Notes: generated by a model from the sequence alone, not told the origin. A DNA stretch of 5,827 nt from Treponema sp. (GCA_031283905.1 JAITAW010000308.1:1-5827), one strand, 5' to 3'. Shown: positions 1 to 5,690, counted from the stretch's first letter. Translations and numbers: made by a program.

Positions 1-10
1 TCATTGCGGA

Positions 11-141
11 GGCTTGCCGCGCAAGCCCGTTTGCTACCGTTTTTGGTTAGCGCCCCGCCGGTTTTATCCGGCGCAAAGAAACGACCCGGGGCGCGGTATT
101 AGACCCCGCCGCGAATAAATTGCGGAACGTTGGGACAACGC
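11..141 (+). repeat. Left copy of a diverged non-coding repeat, GC-rich and structured
   Basis: This GC-rich stretch has no supportable coding frame. Anchors occur in the same order in 5691-5811: GGCT, CAAGC, TTTTATCC (62-69), GCAAA (73-77), GGGCG (89-93), GGTATTAGACC (95-105), GAATAAA (113-119) and GGGA. The spacing is similar, with small indels. By eye the core 89-139 matches 5762-5811 at roughly 70 percent including gaps. It can fold locally: a 7-bp stem with 3-nt loop (11-17 / 21-27), a 6-bp stem (56-61 / 68-73), a longer-range pairing GCGCCCCG (50-57) with CGGGGCGC (87-94), a CCGC/GCGG stem around the GAATAAA loop (109-112 / 122-125), and CGTTG/CAACG (128-132 / 136-140). It may be a dispersed extragenic repeat, the end of a mobile element, or a small structured RNA. 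The true boundaries are unknown because the window starts here. Confidence 0.5.
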
Positions 142-220
142 CTGCATTAAAAGGGGAGGTGGATAATCTGGAAGGGATGCATACGAAAAAGGAAGTAAGG
201 AAAAAGACTTTCAGCCGCTT

Positions 221-305
221 TTTCCAGAGCCTTTCCCATCGAACGAACCACAGGTTCGCGTCAACCGGATTTTGGGAAAGGCGCTGGAGACTAGGATTTT
301 TTTTT
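221..305 (+). terminator. Long imperfect hairpin followed by a T9 tract, possible intrinsic terminator
   Basis: Bases 221-238 pair with 273-290 over 18 positions, with one mismatch (228/283) and one G-U pair (222/289). The 34-base interior contains a second hairpin, CGAACC-ACA-GGTTCG (244-258). A run of nine T follows at 297-305, six bases after the stem. On the + strand this would stop a transcript arriving from the left just before pepF. The branched interior and the six-base gap before the T tract are atypical for a simple Rho-independent terminator, so a dispersed palindromic element is an alternative. Confidence 0.45.
237..260 (+). repeat. Palindromic CGAACC-N3-GGTTCG motif, copy 1
   Basis: This lies in the interior of the hairpin at 221-290. 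If one of its two tandem GAAC units is removed, it matches the reverse complement of 3335-3354 at 19 of 20 positions. The core is a 6-bp stem with a 3-nt loop (244-249 / 253-258). Both copies are intergenic, and I saw no further copy in the four genes. This fits a REP-like dispersed palindrome. Confidence 0.5.
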
Positions 306-320
306 ATACTGTGCTAGACT
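305..320 (+). promoter_or_regulatory. -10-like elements of a putative pepF-gpsA promoter
   Basis: TATACT at 305-310 matches the bacterial -10 consensus at 5 of 6 positions. A second candidate, TAGACT at 315-320, is preceded by the extended -10 dinucleotide TG (312-313). No good -35 hexamer sits 16-18 bases upstream of either. Transcription from TATACT would start near 317 and leave a leader of about 10 nt. From TAGACT it would start near the ATG itself, giving a leaderless message. The first T of TATACT is the last T of the T9 tract, so termination and initiation signals abut. Confidence 0.35.
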
Positions 321-326
321 TTCTTC

Positions 327-2150
327 ATGGATAATTTCAAAAATACATCCACGGATGTTGCATCCGTGGATGCGCCTACAGACACCCTTCCCTCATGGAA
401 CCTCGAAGCGATCTATCCATCTTTTGACTCACCTGAATACAAGCGTGACATCGCCCTGCTTGAGCGACAAACCGCTCTGTTGCTGGAATTGCTCAAAAGC
501 TCGTTGCCATTTAACGAGGCTTCCACACTGAAAGCGATCCGCGCGTGGGAAAACGCTGCGGACACTGCGGAAAACGTGATGTCCTATGCGGAAGCTGTCT
601 ACACAGCCGACACCCGTAACGGCAGGGCGCTCGCTGAAATAAACGCCGTTGAGACGGCAAGATTGCCGCTTGGCAAGGCCGCGATCATCCTCCGGAACAA
701 ACTCGCTGAAATTGAGGATTGGGAGCGATTATTCCGTATGGACAAAGCCCTTGAGCCCTACGGGTTTTTTATTGCCGAAGCCGTGCGCAAAGCCCATTTT
801 CAAATGACGCCGAAAATGGAAGACCTTGCCAACGACCTCGCGCGATCCGGTGCGGACGCTTGGCAGCGCCTGCATGAGGCGGTTTCTTCTACCGTTGGCG
901 CGGTTGACGGCAAGTGGAAAACCGTCACCCAACTGCGCGGTATGGCGGCGGACAGGGACCGTTCGGTGCGGGAGAAGGCGTACAAAGCGGAGCTTGAGGC
1001 GTGGCGGAGCGTTGAAATTCCGCTTGCCGCCGCGTTAAACGGGGTAAAAGGCGCGGCGATTGCTATGGACACGCGGCGGAACTGGCGCACCGCTGCAGGC
1101 GAATATCAGCCTCTGCAAAAAGCGGCGTTTCAGTCGCGTATAAGCGAAAAAACGCTTGCTTCCCTTATCTCCACCATGGAACATGCCCTGCCGTTGTTCC
1201 GCAGGTATCTCACGATAAAGGCGGCGGCGCTCAAAATTCCCGTATGCGCGTTCTACGATCTTTTCGCGCCTGTTGGCGAAGGGCGGCGATGGACGTTTGA
1301 CGAGGCGTCCAAATTTATCGTGGACCAATTCTCGGCTTTTGATCCGGCGATGGGCGCGTTCGCGCGAACGGCTTTTGACGCGCAGTGGATAGATGCCGGA
1401 ATACGGGAAGGTAAAGTAGGCGGCGCGTACTGCGCGGATTTCCCGCTTGCGGGAGTTTCCCGTATTCTCTGTAACTTTGACGGTTCTTTCGATAGTGTGA
1501 GTACCGTAGCGCATGAACTTGGGCATGCCTGGCACCATGACGTTATCAAGTCCCTGCCCCGTACGCAGGCGGCGTATCCCTTGACGCTCGCGGAAACCGC
1601 GAGCGTATTTGCGGAAACCCTCATTTTTGAGGGCGCCTGTGCAAAGGCGTCATCCAACGCGGAAAAACTTTTTTTAATAGAAGCAAACCTCAAAGACTGT
1701 TGTCAGGTCATTGTCGATATACTATCCCGTTTTTATTTTGAAAAGGCGCTGTTTGAACGGCGCGCCACGGCGGAGCTTTCACCGCCGGAACTATGCGCTC
1801 TTATGCTTGACGTGCAAAAGAAAACGTACGGCAACGGACTTGATAAAAACCTGCTGCATCCGTATATGTGGGCGGTGAAAAGCCATTATTACAGCGCGGC
1901 GCTGGGGTTCTACAACTACCCTTATGCCTTTGGGCAGCTTTTTTCACTTGGCTTATACGTTGCGTACTCAGAGCATAAACAAGGTTTTGCCGAGAAATAC
2001 AAAGCCATGCTTGCATTGACCGGCAGCGCAACCGTTGAAGACATCGCCTGTTCCATTGGCTGTGATGTTGAAGACGGCGCTTTCTGGCGAAAAAGCCTGA
2101 ATATATTGGAGAAGAGGGTTGACGAATTTGAAGTGCGCGCGCAAAACTGA
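327..2150 (+). CDS. pepF: Oligoendopeptidase F, M3-family zinc metallopeptidase
   Basis: This 607-residue protein is a cytoplasmic zinc endopeptidase that cleaves short oligopeptides; there is no signal peptide. The zinc site is visible: HELGH at residues 396-400 supplies the two His ligands and catalytic Glu397, and Glu423 in the LAETAS segment is the expected third ligand. The C-terminal block around His520-Tyr522 and FYNYPYAFGQLF (528-539) is the M3 substrate-binding region. The N-terminal LPSWNLEAIYPSFDSPEY block is characteristic of PepF, and residues about 110-190 match the helical oligopeptidase-F N-terminal domain. The length is normal for PepF (about 600). An in-frame TAG at 315-317 and the absence of other start codons before residue 80 or so make ATG 327 the natural start, although no Shine-Dalgarno sequence precedes it. 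gpsA follows after 30 bases, probably in the same operon. The family is secure; peptide specificity cannot be read from the sequence. Confidence 0.95.
   Translation: MDNFKNTSTDVASVDAPTDTLPSWNLEAIYPSFDSPEYKRDIALLERQTALLLELLKSSLPFNEASTLKAIRAWENAADTAENVMSYAEAVYTADTRNGRALAEINAVETARLPLGKAAIILRNKLAEIEDWERLFRMDKALEPYGFFIAEAVRKAHFQMTPKMEDLANDLARSGADAWQRLHEAVSSTVGAVDGKWKTVTQLRGMAADRDRSVREKAYKAELEAWRSVEIPLAAALNGVKGAAIAMDTRRNWRTAAGEYQPLQKAAFQSRISEKTLASLISTMEHALPLFRRYLTIKAAALKIPVCAFYDLFAPVGEGRRWTFDEASKFIVDQFSAFDPAMGAFARTAFDAQWIDAGIREGKVGGAYCADFPLAGVSRILCNFDGSFDSVSTVAHELGHAWHHDVIKSLPRTQAAYPLTLAETASVFAETLIFEGACAKASSNAEKLFLIEANLKDCCQVIVDILSRFYFEKALFERRATAELSPPELCALMLDVQKKTYGNGLDKNLLHPYMWAVKSHYYSAALGFYNYPYAFGQLFSLGLYVAYSEHKQGFAEKYKAMLALTGSATVEDIACSIGCDVEDGAFWRKSLNILEKRVDEFEVRAQN
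346..372 (+). repeat. Perfect 12-bp inverted repeat with 3-nt loop in codons 7-16 of pepF
   Basis: CATCCACGGATG (346-357) is followed by TTG and then its exact reverse complement (361-372). Each arm is also nearly self-complementary (CATCC..GGATG), so the block holds four CATCC/GGATG half-sites. It begins 19 bases after the A of the start codon and encodes a low-conservation hydrophilic stretch, TSTDVASVDA. It could act as an mRNA hairpin near the initiation site or as a DNA operator overlapping the gene. No function is demonstrated. Confidence 0.85.
1357..1370. repeat. 14-bp perfect palindrome inside pepF
   Basis: CGTTCGC is followed directly by GCGAACG, with no spacer. It lies within coding sequence of the peptidase domain and contains the CGAAC / GTTCG words also found in the two intergenic palindromes. 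It may simply reflect GC-rich codon usage. Confidence 0.7.
1584..1606. repeat. Perfect 10-bp inverted repeat with 3-nt loop at the PepF zinc-ligand codon
   Basis: ACGCTCGCGG (1584-1593) and CCGCGAGCGT (1597-1606) flank AAA. The structure spans the Glu423 codon (1593-1595), the predicted third zinc ligand. It has the same stem/3-nt-loop form as the hairpin at 346-372. The protein constraint in this block is strong, so the symmetry may be coincidental. Confidence 0.75.
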
Positions 2151-2169
2151 ACATATGCGGGAATGAATT

Positions 2170-2174
2170 GGAGG
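2170..2174 (+). promoter_or_regulatory. Shine-Dalgarno sequence that fixes the gpsA start
   Basis: GGAGG lies six bases before ATG 2181. It is inside the extra codons that would be read from the upstream ATG at 2163, so it argues for initiation at 2181. Confidence 0.85.
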
Positions 2175-2180
2175 AATAGT

Positions 2181-3248
2181 ATGAATGAACGTGTAGCGGT
2201 GTTAGGCGCGGGTGCGTGGGGAACCGCAGTTGCCAAGTCAATAGCTGACAAGGGCATTGATGTTGTCATCTGGGGGCTTGAAAGCGATGTAGTGGAAGAC
2301 ATAAATGAGCGGCGCGTCAATTCGCGGTTCTTGCCCGATGTTGGTCTTCCCGAAACGCTGACGGCGACCACGGATCTGACCGAAGCCGCCGGTAACCGGG
2401 AATTTCTTATTTTGGCGTCGCCTTCTCTGTTCCTTTTGAATACGGTGAGAAAAATTCTCGCCATTCCATCAATTCGGGACGGAGAAACAACTATCGCCGT
2501 TATCACCAAGGGTTTTTTATTAAGCCCCAAAGGGCCTCGGCTTATCCTTGAATTGCTGGAAGATTACCTTCCCGGTTTTTACCGGCATTCCCTTGTGTAC
2601 ATAGCGGGGCCGAGCCACGCCGAGGAAGTCGGTCGCGGAAAGATCACGGGCCTTATCGCGGCGAGCGAAAGCGCCAAGAATTCGATCCGTTTCAGAAATC
2701 TGCTCAAAAGCGAGCGGCTTTTAGTGTTCTCGTCTTTTGACGTCAAAGGCGTTCAGGTGGCGGCGGCCGCAAAGAACGTCATTGCCATAGCGTTCGGTAT
2801 GCTCGACGCGCTCAAGACAGGCGTTGGTGATGTTGAAAGCGATATGTTTGGCGACGGCACCGAGTCCCTGCTCCTCGCCGCAGGCCTGAACGAGATACAG
2901 GCGCTTGGACACGCAATGGGATCGACCCATCCCGAAACGTTCACCTCAATCTCCGGCGTCGGCGACCTTGACGTCACCTGCCGCTCCGTCTGGGGACGGA
3001 ACCGCAGATTCGGACGGGAAATCATCGAAAAGCGCATCCTTGAGCGGTTCAGCGATTTGGACGATCTGATAAACCGCATCAAAGAGGTGGGCTATCTGCC
3101 GGAAGGCGTCGCCGCAACCAAACATATAAAAGCTTTGGTGGAAAAATACAGACTCAAGATGCCGATAAGCATGGGACTTTATCAAATTTTGAACAGGGAA
3201 ATCGAACCTACGGAATTCCTGAAGAATTTTTTGGACAGCTTGTCCTAG
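2181..3248 (+). CDS. gpsA: Glycerol-3-phosphate dehydrogenase [NAD(P)+]
   Basis: GpsA reversibly reduces dihydroxyacetone phosphate to sn-glycerol 3-phosphate in the cytoplasm, the entry point for phospholipid synthesis. From ATG 2181 the protein has 355 residues, slightly longer than the usual 330-340. The N-terminal Rossmann motif GAGAWGT covers residues 9-15. Other family blocks include TKGF, GPSHAEEV, the catalytic lysine in AAAKNVIAIA (Lys198), GVGDLDVTC (259-267, with Asp262) and the substrate-phosphate-binding GRNRRFG (272-278). The block that in most bacterial GpsA reads TRG reads AAG here, with Ala234 replacing Arg; I recall similar wording in treponemal GpsA. The start is chosen from the GGAGG at 2170-2174 and from the conserved N-terminus beginning a few residues before the dinucleotide-binding loop. 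It is 30 bases downstream of pepF and is probably cotranscribed with it. Confidence 0.95.
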   Translation: MNERVAVLGAGAWGTAVAKSIADKGIDVVIWGLESDVVEDINERRVNSRFLPDVGLPETLTATTDLTEAAGNREFLILASPSLFLLNTVRKILAIPSIRDGETTIAVITKGFLLSPKGPRLILELLEDYLPGFYRHSLVYIAGPSHAEEVGRGKITGLIAASESAKNSIRFRNLLKSERLLVFSSFDVKGVQVAAAAKNVIAIAFGMLDALKTGVGDVESDMFGDGTESLLLAAGLNEIQALGHAMGSTHPETFTSISGVGDLDVTCRSVWGRNRRFGREIIEKRILERFSDLDDLINRIKEVGYLPEGVAATKHIKALVEKYRLKMPISMGLYQILNREIEPTEFLKNFLDSLS

Positions 3249-3258
3249 AATTATCTTA

Positions 3259-3435
3259 GAGTCTGTTCTAAAACGCGCCCTAGGAACACGCTGAGAAACT
3301 CGATGCTGTGGACTAACCTCCGATTCAGCGTCCCCGCGAACCTGCGGTTCGATGTATTTGCTCATTTCCTTATCGCTTTGTTTTATGGCCGGTTTTTCAG
3401 TGCGCCTCTAGGACGACAGTTTCTGGAACAGGCTC
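3259..3435. mobile_element. Terminal-inverted-repeat-bounded intergenic block, MITE-like or decayed insertion
   Basis: The left end GAGTCTGTTCTAAAAC (3259-3274) matches the reverse complement of the right end (3419-3435, reading GAGCCTGTTCCAGAAAC on the - strand) at 14 of 17 columns with one gap. Just inside the ends, GCGCC-CTAGGA (3275-3285) recurs in direct orientation as GCGCCTCTAGGA (3402-3413). A CGAACC-TGC-GGTTCG palindrome sits near the middle (3337-3351). There is no transposase frame, so it would be non-autonomous. No clean target-site duplication is visible: TTA occurs directly before the left end (3256-3258), but on the right it is offset by one base (3437-3439). The block fills most of the gap between gpsA and the GGDEF gene, so it may carry the terminator of one unit or the promoter of the next; I cannot point to a strong example of either. 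Confidence 0.5.
3335..3354 (-). repeat. Palindromic CGAACC-N3-GGTTCG motif, copy 2 (inverted)
   Basis: The reverse complement of this 20-base segment matches 237-260 at 19 of 20 positions once a duplicated GAAC in the left copy is discounted. It lies near the centre of the terminal-repeat-bounded block at 3259-3435. The core is a 6-bp stem with a TGC loop. Confidence 0.5.
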
Positions 3436-3440
3436 ATTAA

Positions 3441-3447
3441 AAAGGAG
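3441..3447 (+). promoter_or_regulatory. Shine-Dalgarno sequence of the GGDEF gene
   Basis: AAAGGAG ends three bases before ATG 3451. That is short spacing, while a second in-frame ATG at 3460 (codon 4) has long spacing of 12. Either could be used, and the choice changes the protein by three residues only. Confidence 0.7.
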
Positions 3448-3450
3448 AAA

Positions 3451-4602
3451 ATGGAAAAAATGCCATTAGTTTATTCGTTTAACGTTTTGTTTGGGCCGTT
3501 TCTGCTTGTTGTTATTATTTGTATCGACTATCTCCTCAAATACAATACGGATGTCATTCAAAGAAGAATTTTTGTTTCTTGTTTAATTATGACGCTTCTG
3601 GCGATAGTATGCGACTTCATCAATCAGGCGCTGGCGGGACAAGACGGACAAACCGTACAAACCGCGCTTTATATTGTTAATACGCTGTACTATATTTTTC
3701 AGGTTGGCGCGATGTACGTAACGGTTGTTTTTCTTGACTATATCTCTTACAAAAATATGAAGCGGTTGAAAACCATTATTATAATAGTCGCCGCGATTAA
3801 CCTTGCCCATATAATCGCGCTTTTGCTTAACCTGCAGTGGGGTTTTTATTTCTTTTTTACGAACCGCAATGAATTCATGTACGGCGACAAGTATTTTATC
3901 CGTTTGTTGATAAGCTATCTTCCTTTTATTCTTGATATTATTGATCTGCTTTTATCCTATAAAAATATTTCAGTCTATCATATCAGCCTGATTTTCATAA
4001 TCATTATATTGTCCAGCGCGGGATATACGCTCAGCTTCATAGTGAATAATACTCCGTTGCTCTGGATATGCTCCGCATCTTGTCTTTTGGCTCTCTACCT
4101 TTTTATTATGCGTATCGATGCGAAATTCGATGTTCTTACCGGTATCGGCAACAAGTACCTGTTTTACGAATTTATCGACAGGCTGAACAGGCAAAGCGGG
4201 AAGCAATCATGGTCAATAGCCATGCTTGATATTGACGACTTCAGGCGCATTAACAACACCTATGGTCATATTGAAGGCGACAATGCCCTGCGGAATGTCG
4301 CGCTCACCATTAAAGGGTGCATTCGCGATTCGGATTTAGTAGTCCGTTATGGGAACGATGAATTTATTCTTGCCATTCAATCCGAATACGACATCGACAG
4401 ACTCGTGGAACGCATTCAGCAGGCGATACACGATCACAATGAGAAGAGCGACCGCGCTTATAAGCTCAAGTTGAGCTACGGATATGGTACCTTTCTCACC
4501 CATTCAGAGCAAAATATCAATGATTTTCTTGCTCAGATTGAAAAACTCATGTGCGGTCAGAAAAATGTGGAGCGCAAAAGCAAGGACAGGAGATCTAAAT
4601 GA
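3451..4602 (+). CDS. Seven-helix membrane protein with C-terminal GGDEF (GNDEF) domain, putative diguanylate cyclase
   Basis: The 383-residue protein has about seven predicted transmembrane helices (roughly 12-30, 40-61, 70-98, 107-128, 149-168, 175-198, 202-220), then a cytoplasmic GGDEF domain (about 226-370). GGDEF domains make cyclic-di-GMP from two GTP. Conserved features are DVLTGIGN (227-234), DIDDF (260-264) with metal-binding Asp260, and Asn268 and Asp277 at the guanine-binding positions of PleD. The signature reads GNDEF (301-305), with Asn302 replacing the second glycine. An RxxD inhibitory site, RDSD (292-295), lies exactly five residues upstream, so product binding may persist. 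The membrane region resembles a 7TM sensory input module, but the ligand is unknown. The C-terminus is lysine/arginine-rich. Its last four bases overlap the lactonase start. Activity is uncertain: it may be a cyclase with a modified active site or a degenerate cyclic-di-GMP-binding or regulatory protein. Confidence 0.9.
   Translation: MEKMPLVYSFNVLFGPFLLVVIICIDYLLKYNTDVIQRRIFVSCLIMTLLAIVCDFINQALAGQDGQTVQTALYIVNTLYYIFQVGAMYVTVVFLDYISYKNMKRLKTIIIIVAAINLAHIIALLLNLQWGFYFFFTNRNEFMYGDKYFIRLLISYLPFILDIIDLLLSYKNISVYHISLIFIIIILSSAGYTLSFIVNNTPLLWICSASCLLALYLFIMRIDAKFDVLTGIGNKYLFYEFIDRLNRQSGKQSWSIAMLDIDDFRRINNTYGHIEGDNALRNVALTIKGCIRDSDLVVRYGNDEFILAIQSEYDIDRLVERIQQAIHDHNEKSDRAYKLKLSYGYGTFLTHSEQNINDFLAQIEKLMCGQKNVERKSKDRRSK
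4588..4592 (+). promoter_or_regulatory. Shine-Dalgarno sequence of the lactonase, inside the GGDEF gene
   Basis: AGGAG lies six bases before ATG 4599 and within the last codons of the upstream gene. Together with the ATGA stop/start overlap it indicates translational coupling. Confidence 0.8.
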
Positions 4603-5678
4603 TAGCAACCGGTTACATCGGTACGTATACCCAAGGTGCGGGAGGGAGCAGTACGGGCATTTATTCATTTCTTTTTGATACCGATGCTGGCGAGATAAAA
4701 GACATGCGTATCGCGGCGGAGGCGGTGAATCCAGAATTCCTCGTTTTGTCCGCTTCTAAAAAGTTTCTGTACGCGACCAATGAGATCAACGAATTCCGGG
4801 GGAACCCTACGGGCGCCGTCTCCGCTTTTGCGGTGAGCGGGGCAAAGGGAGAAAAACTCTCCATTGTCAACCAGGTTTCCAGTATGGGAAAAGGCCCGTG
4901 CCACATCGCGCTCGATAAGAGTGAAACGTACGCCGTTGTTTCTAATTATATGGGAGGCTCTGTGGCAGTTTTTCCCATACATACGGACGGAAGCATCGGC
5001 GAATGCGTTCAGACCGTTCAGTTTACCGGAAGAGGTCCCAATACGGAACGGCAGGAAGCCCCGCATGGACACTTTTTTATCGTGCATGAAATGCCGGACA
5101 TGAGATGTCCTAACCGTGCGCTTGCCTGTGATTTAGGCTCGGACAGGATATGGAGGTTCGCCTTTGACAAAAACAAGCGAAAGCCGTTGCTTCCGCTTGA
5201 CCCGCCGTTTTTTCAATCCGTCGCCGGTTCTGGTCCAAGACATGCGGTATTCCACCCCGCAAAGGATATTGTCTATGTGGCAAATGAGCTTGCCTGCACA
5301 GTCGATGTCCTTTCAGGCGAATGCCTCTCTCTTCTGCAAACCATTCCGGCGCTGCCAACCACGGTAAAGACCGCTGATGTTACGGCAGCCGCGATTAAGC
5401 TCGGCGCGGATGCCCGCCGCCTCTATGTGTCAACCCGCAGTTATGACAGCATCGTGTCATTCCGCGTTATGGAAGATGGCTTGCTCGAACCGGAACGGGT
5501 TGTTCCGTCCGAAGGTAGAATGCCTCGGGATTTCGCCGTTGATCCAACCGGCGCTTATCTGCTTGTCTGCCACCAGGAATCGGACAACCTTGTCGTCTTC
5601 CATATTGATACGACAACAGGCGTTCTGGAAAAAATCCGCGAATACGAAACGCTGTCTGGTGTGTGCGTCATTATGTGA
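4599..5678 (+). CDS. Beta-propeller lactonase, YbhE / 6-phosphogluconolactonase family
   Basis: This 359-residue protein is of normal length for the seven-bladed propeller lactonases (Pfam Lactonase family; E. coli Pgl/YbhE). Family blocks occur in order: GTYT near residues 8-11, GIYSF (20-24), NPEFL (44-48), LYATNE (57-62), GPCHIALD (99-106), SNYMGGSV (115-122), RQEAPHGH (151-158), CDLGSDR (177-183), GSGPRH (210-215) and MPRDFAVDPTG from about 308. YbhE hydrolyses 6-phosphogluconolactone in the oxidative pentose phosphate pathway. Related proteins act on other lactones or are uncharacterised, so the substrate is inferred and no symbol is assigned. No signal peptide is seen, suggesting a cytoplasmic protein. 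The start overlaps the GGDEF stop (ATGA, 4599-4602), with its own AGGAG upstream, so the pair forms one coupled operon. The C-terminus is complete, and nothing suggests decay. Confidence 0.92.
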   Translation: MIATGYIGTYTQGAGGSSTGIYSFLFDTDAGEIKDMRIAAEAVNPEFLVLSASKKFLYATNEINEFRGNPTGAVSAFAVSGAKGEKLSIVNQVSSMGKGPCHIALDKSETYAVVSNYMGGSVAVFPIHTDGSIGECVQTVQFTGRGPNTERQEAPHGHFFIVHEMPDMRCPNRALACDLGSDRIWRFAFDKNKRKPLLPLDPPFFQSVAGSGPRHAVFHPAKDIVYVANELACTVDVLSGECLSLLQTIPALPTTVKTADVTAAAIKLGADARRLYVSTRSYDSIVSFRVMEDGLLEPERVVPSEGRMPRDFAVDPTGAYLLVCHQESDNLVVFHIDTTTGVLEKIREYETLSGVCVIM

Positions 5679-5690
5679 TACATTTTCCTC

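Noticed and set aside
120..317. Small + strand frame of 65 codons (or 46 from ATG 177) before pepF
   Set aside because: It starts at a TTG, has no properly spaced ribosome binding site, runs through the hairpin and T tract, and its sequence is arginine/phenylalanine-rich with no recognisable family.
1035..1538. - strand open frame of 167 codons inside pepF
   Set aside because: It lies opposite the peptidase domain including part of the zinc site, and is arginine-rich with no motif.
2163..2180. Upstream ATG giving GpsA six extra residues
   Set aside because: No ribosome binding site precedes it, the GGAGG lies within those codons, and the extra residues MNWRNS are not part of the family N-terminus.
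1922..2530. Long - strand open frame of 202 codons across the pepF/gpsA junction
   Set aside because: It lies opposite the conserved C-terminus of PepF and the Rossmann fold of GpsA, and its composition (serine-, arginine- and proline-rich) is that of an antisense shadow.
2946..3365. - strand frame beginning in the intergenic block and running into gpsA
   Set aside because: The start region is the palindromic repeat and the rest is antisense to conserved GpsA sequence; a dispersed repeat creating a chance frame explains it better.
3358..3386. Possible promoter TTGCTC-N17-TTTTAT upstream of the GGDEF gene
   Set aside because: Matches are weak (3 of 6 and 4 of 6), and such pairs are frequent in this AT-rich stretch.
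4463..4477. AGCTCAA-G-TTGAGCT palindrome in the GGDEF gene
   Set aside because: A one-base spacer does not make a workable RNA loop, the position is coding, and a 7-bp arm can occur by chance among many candidate sites.
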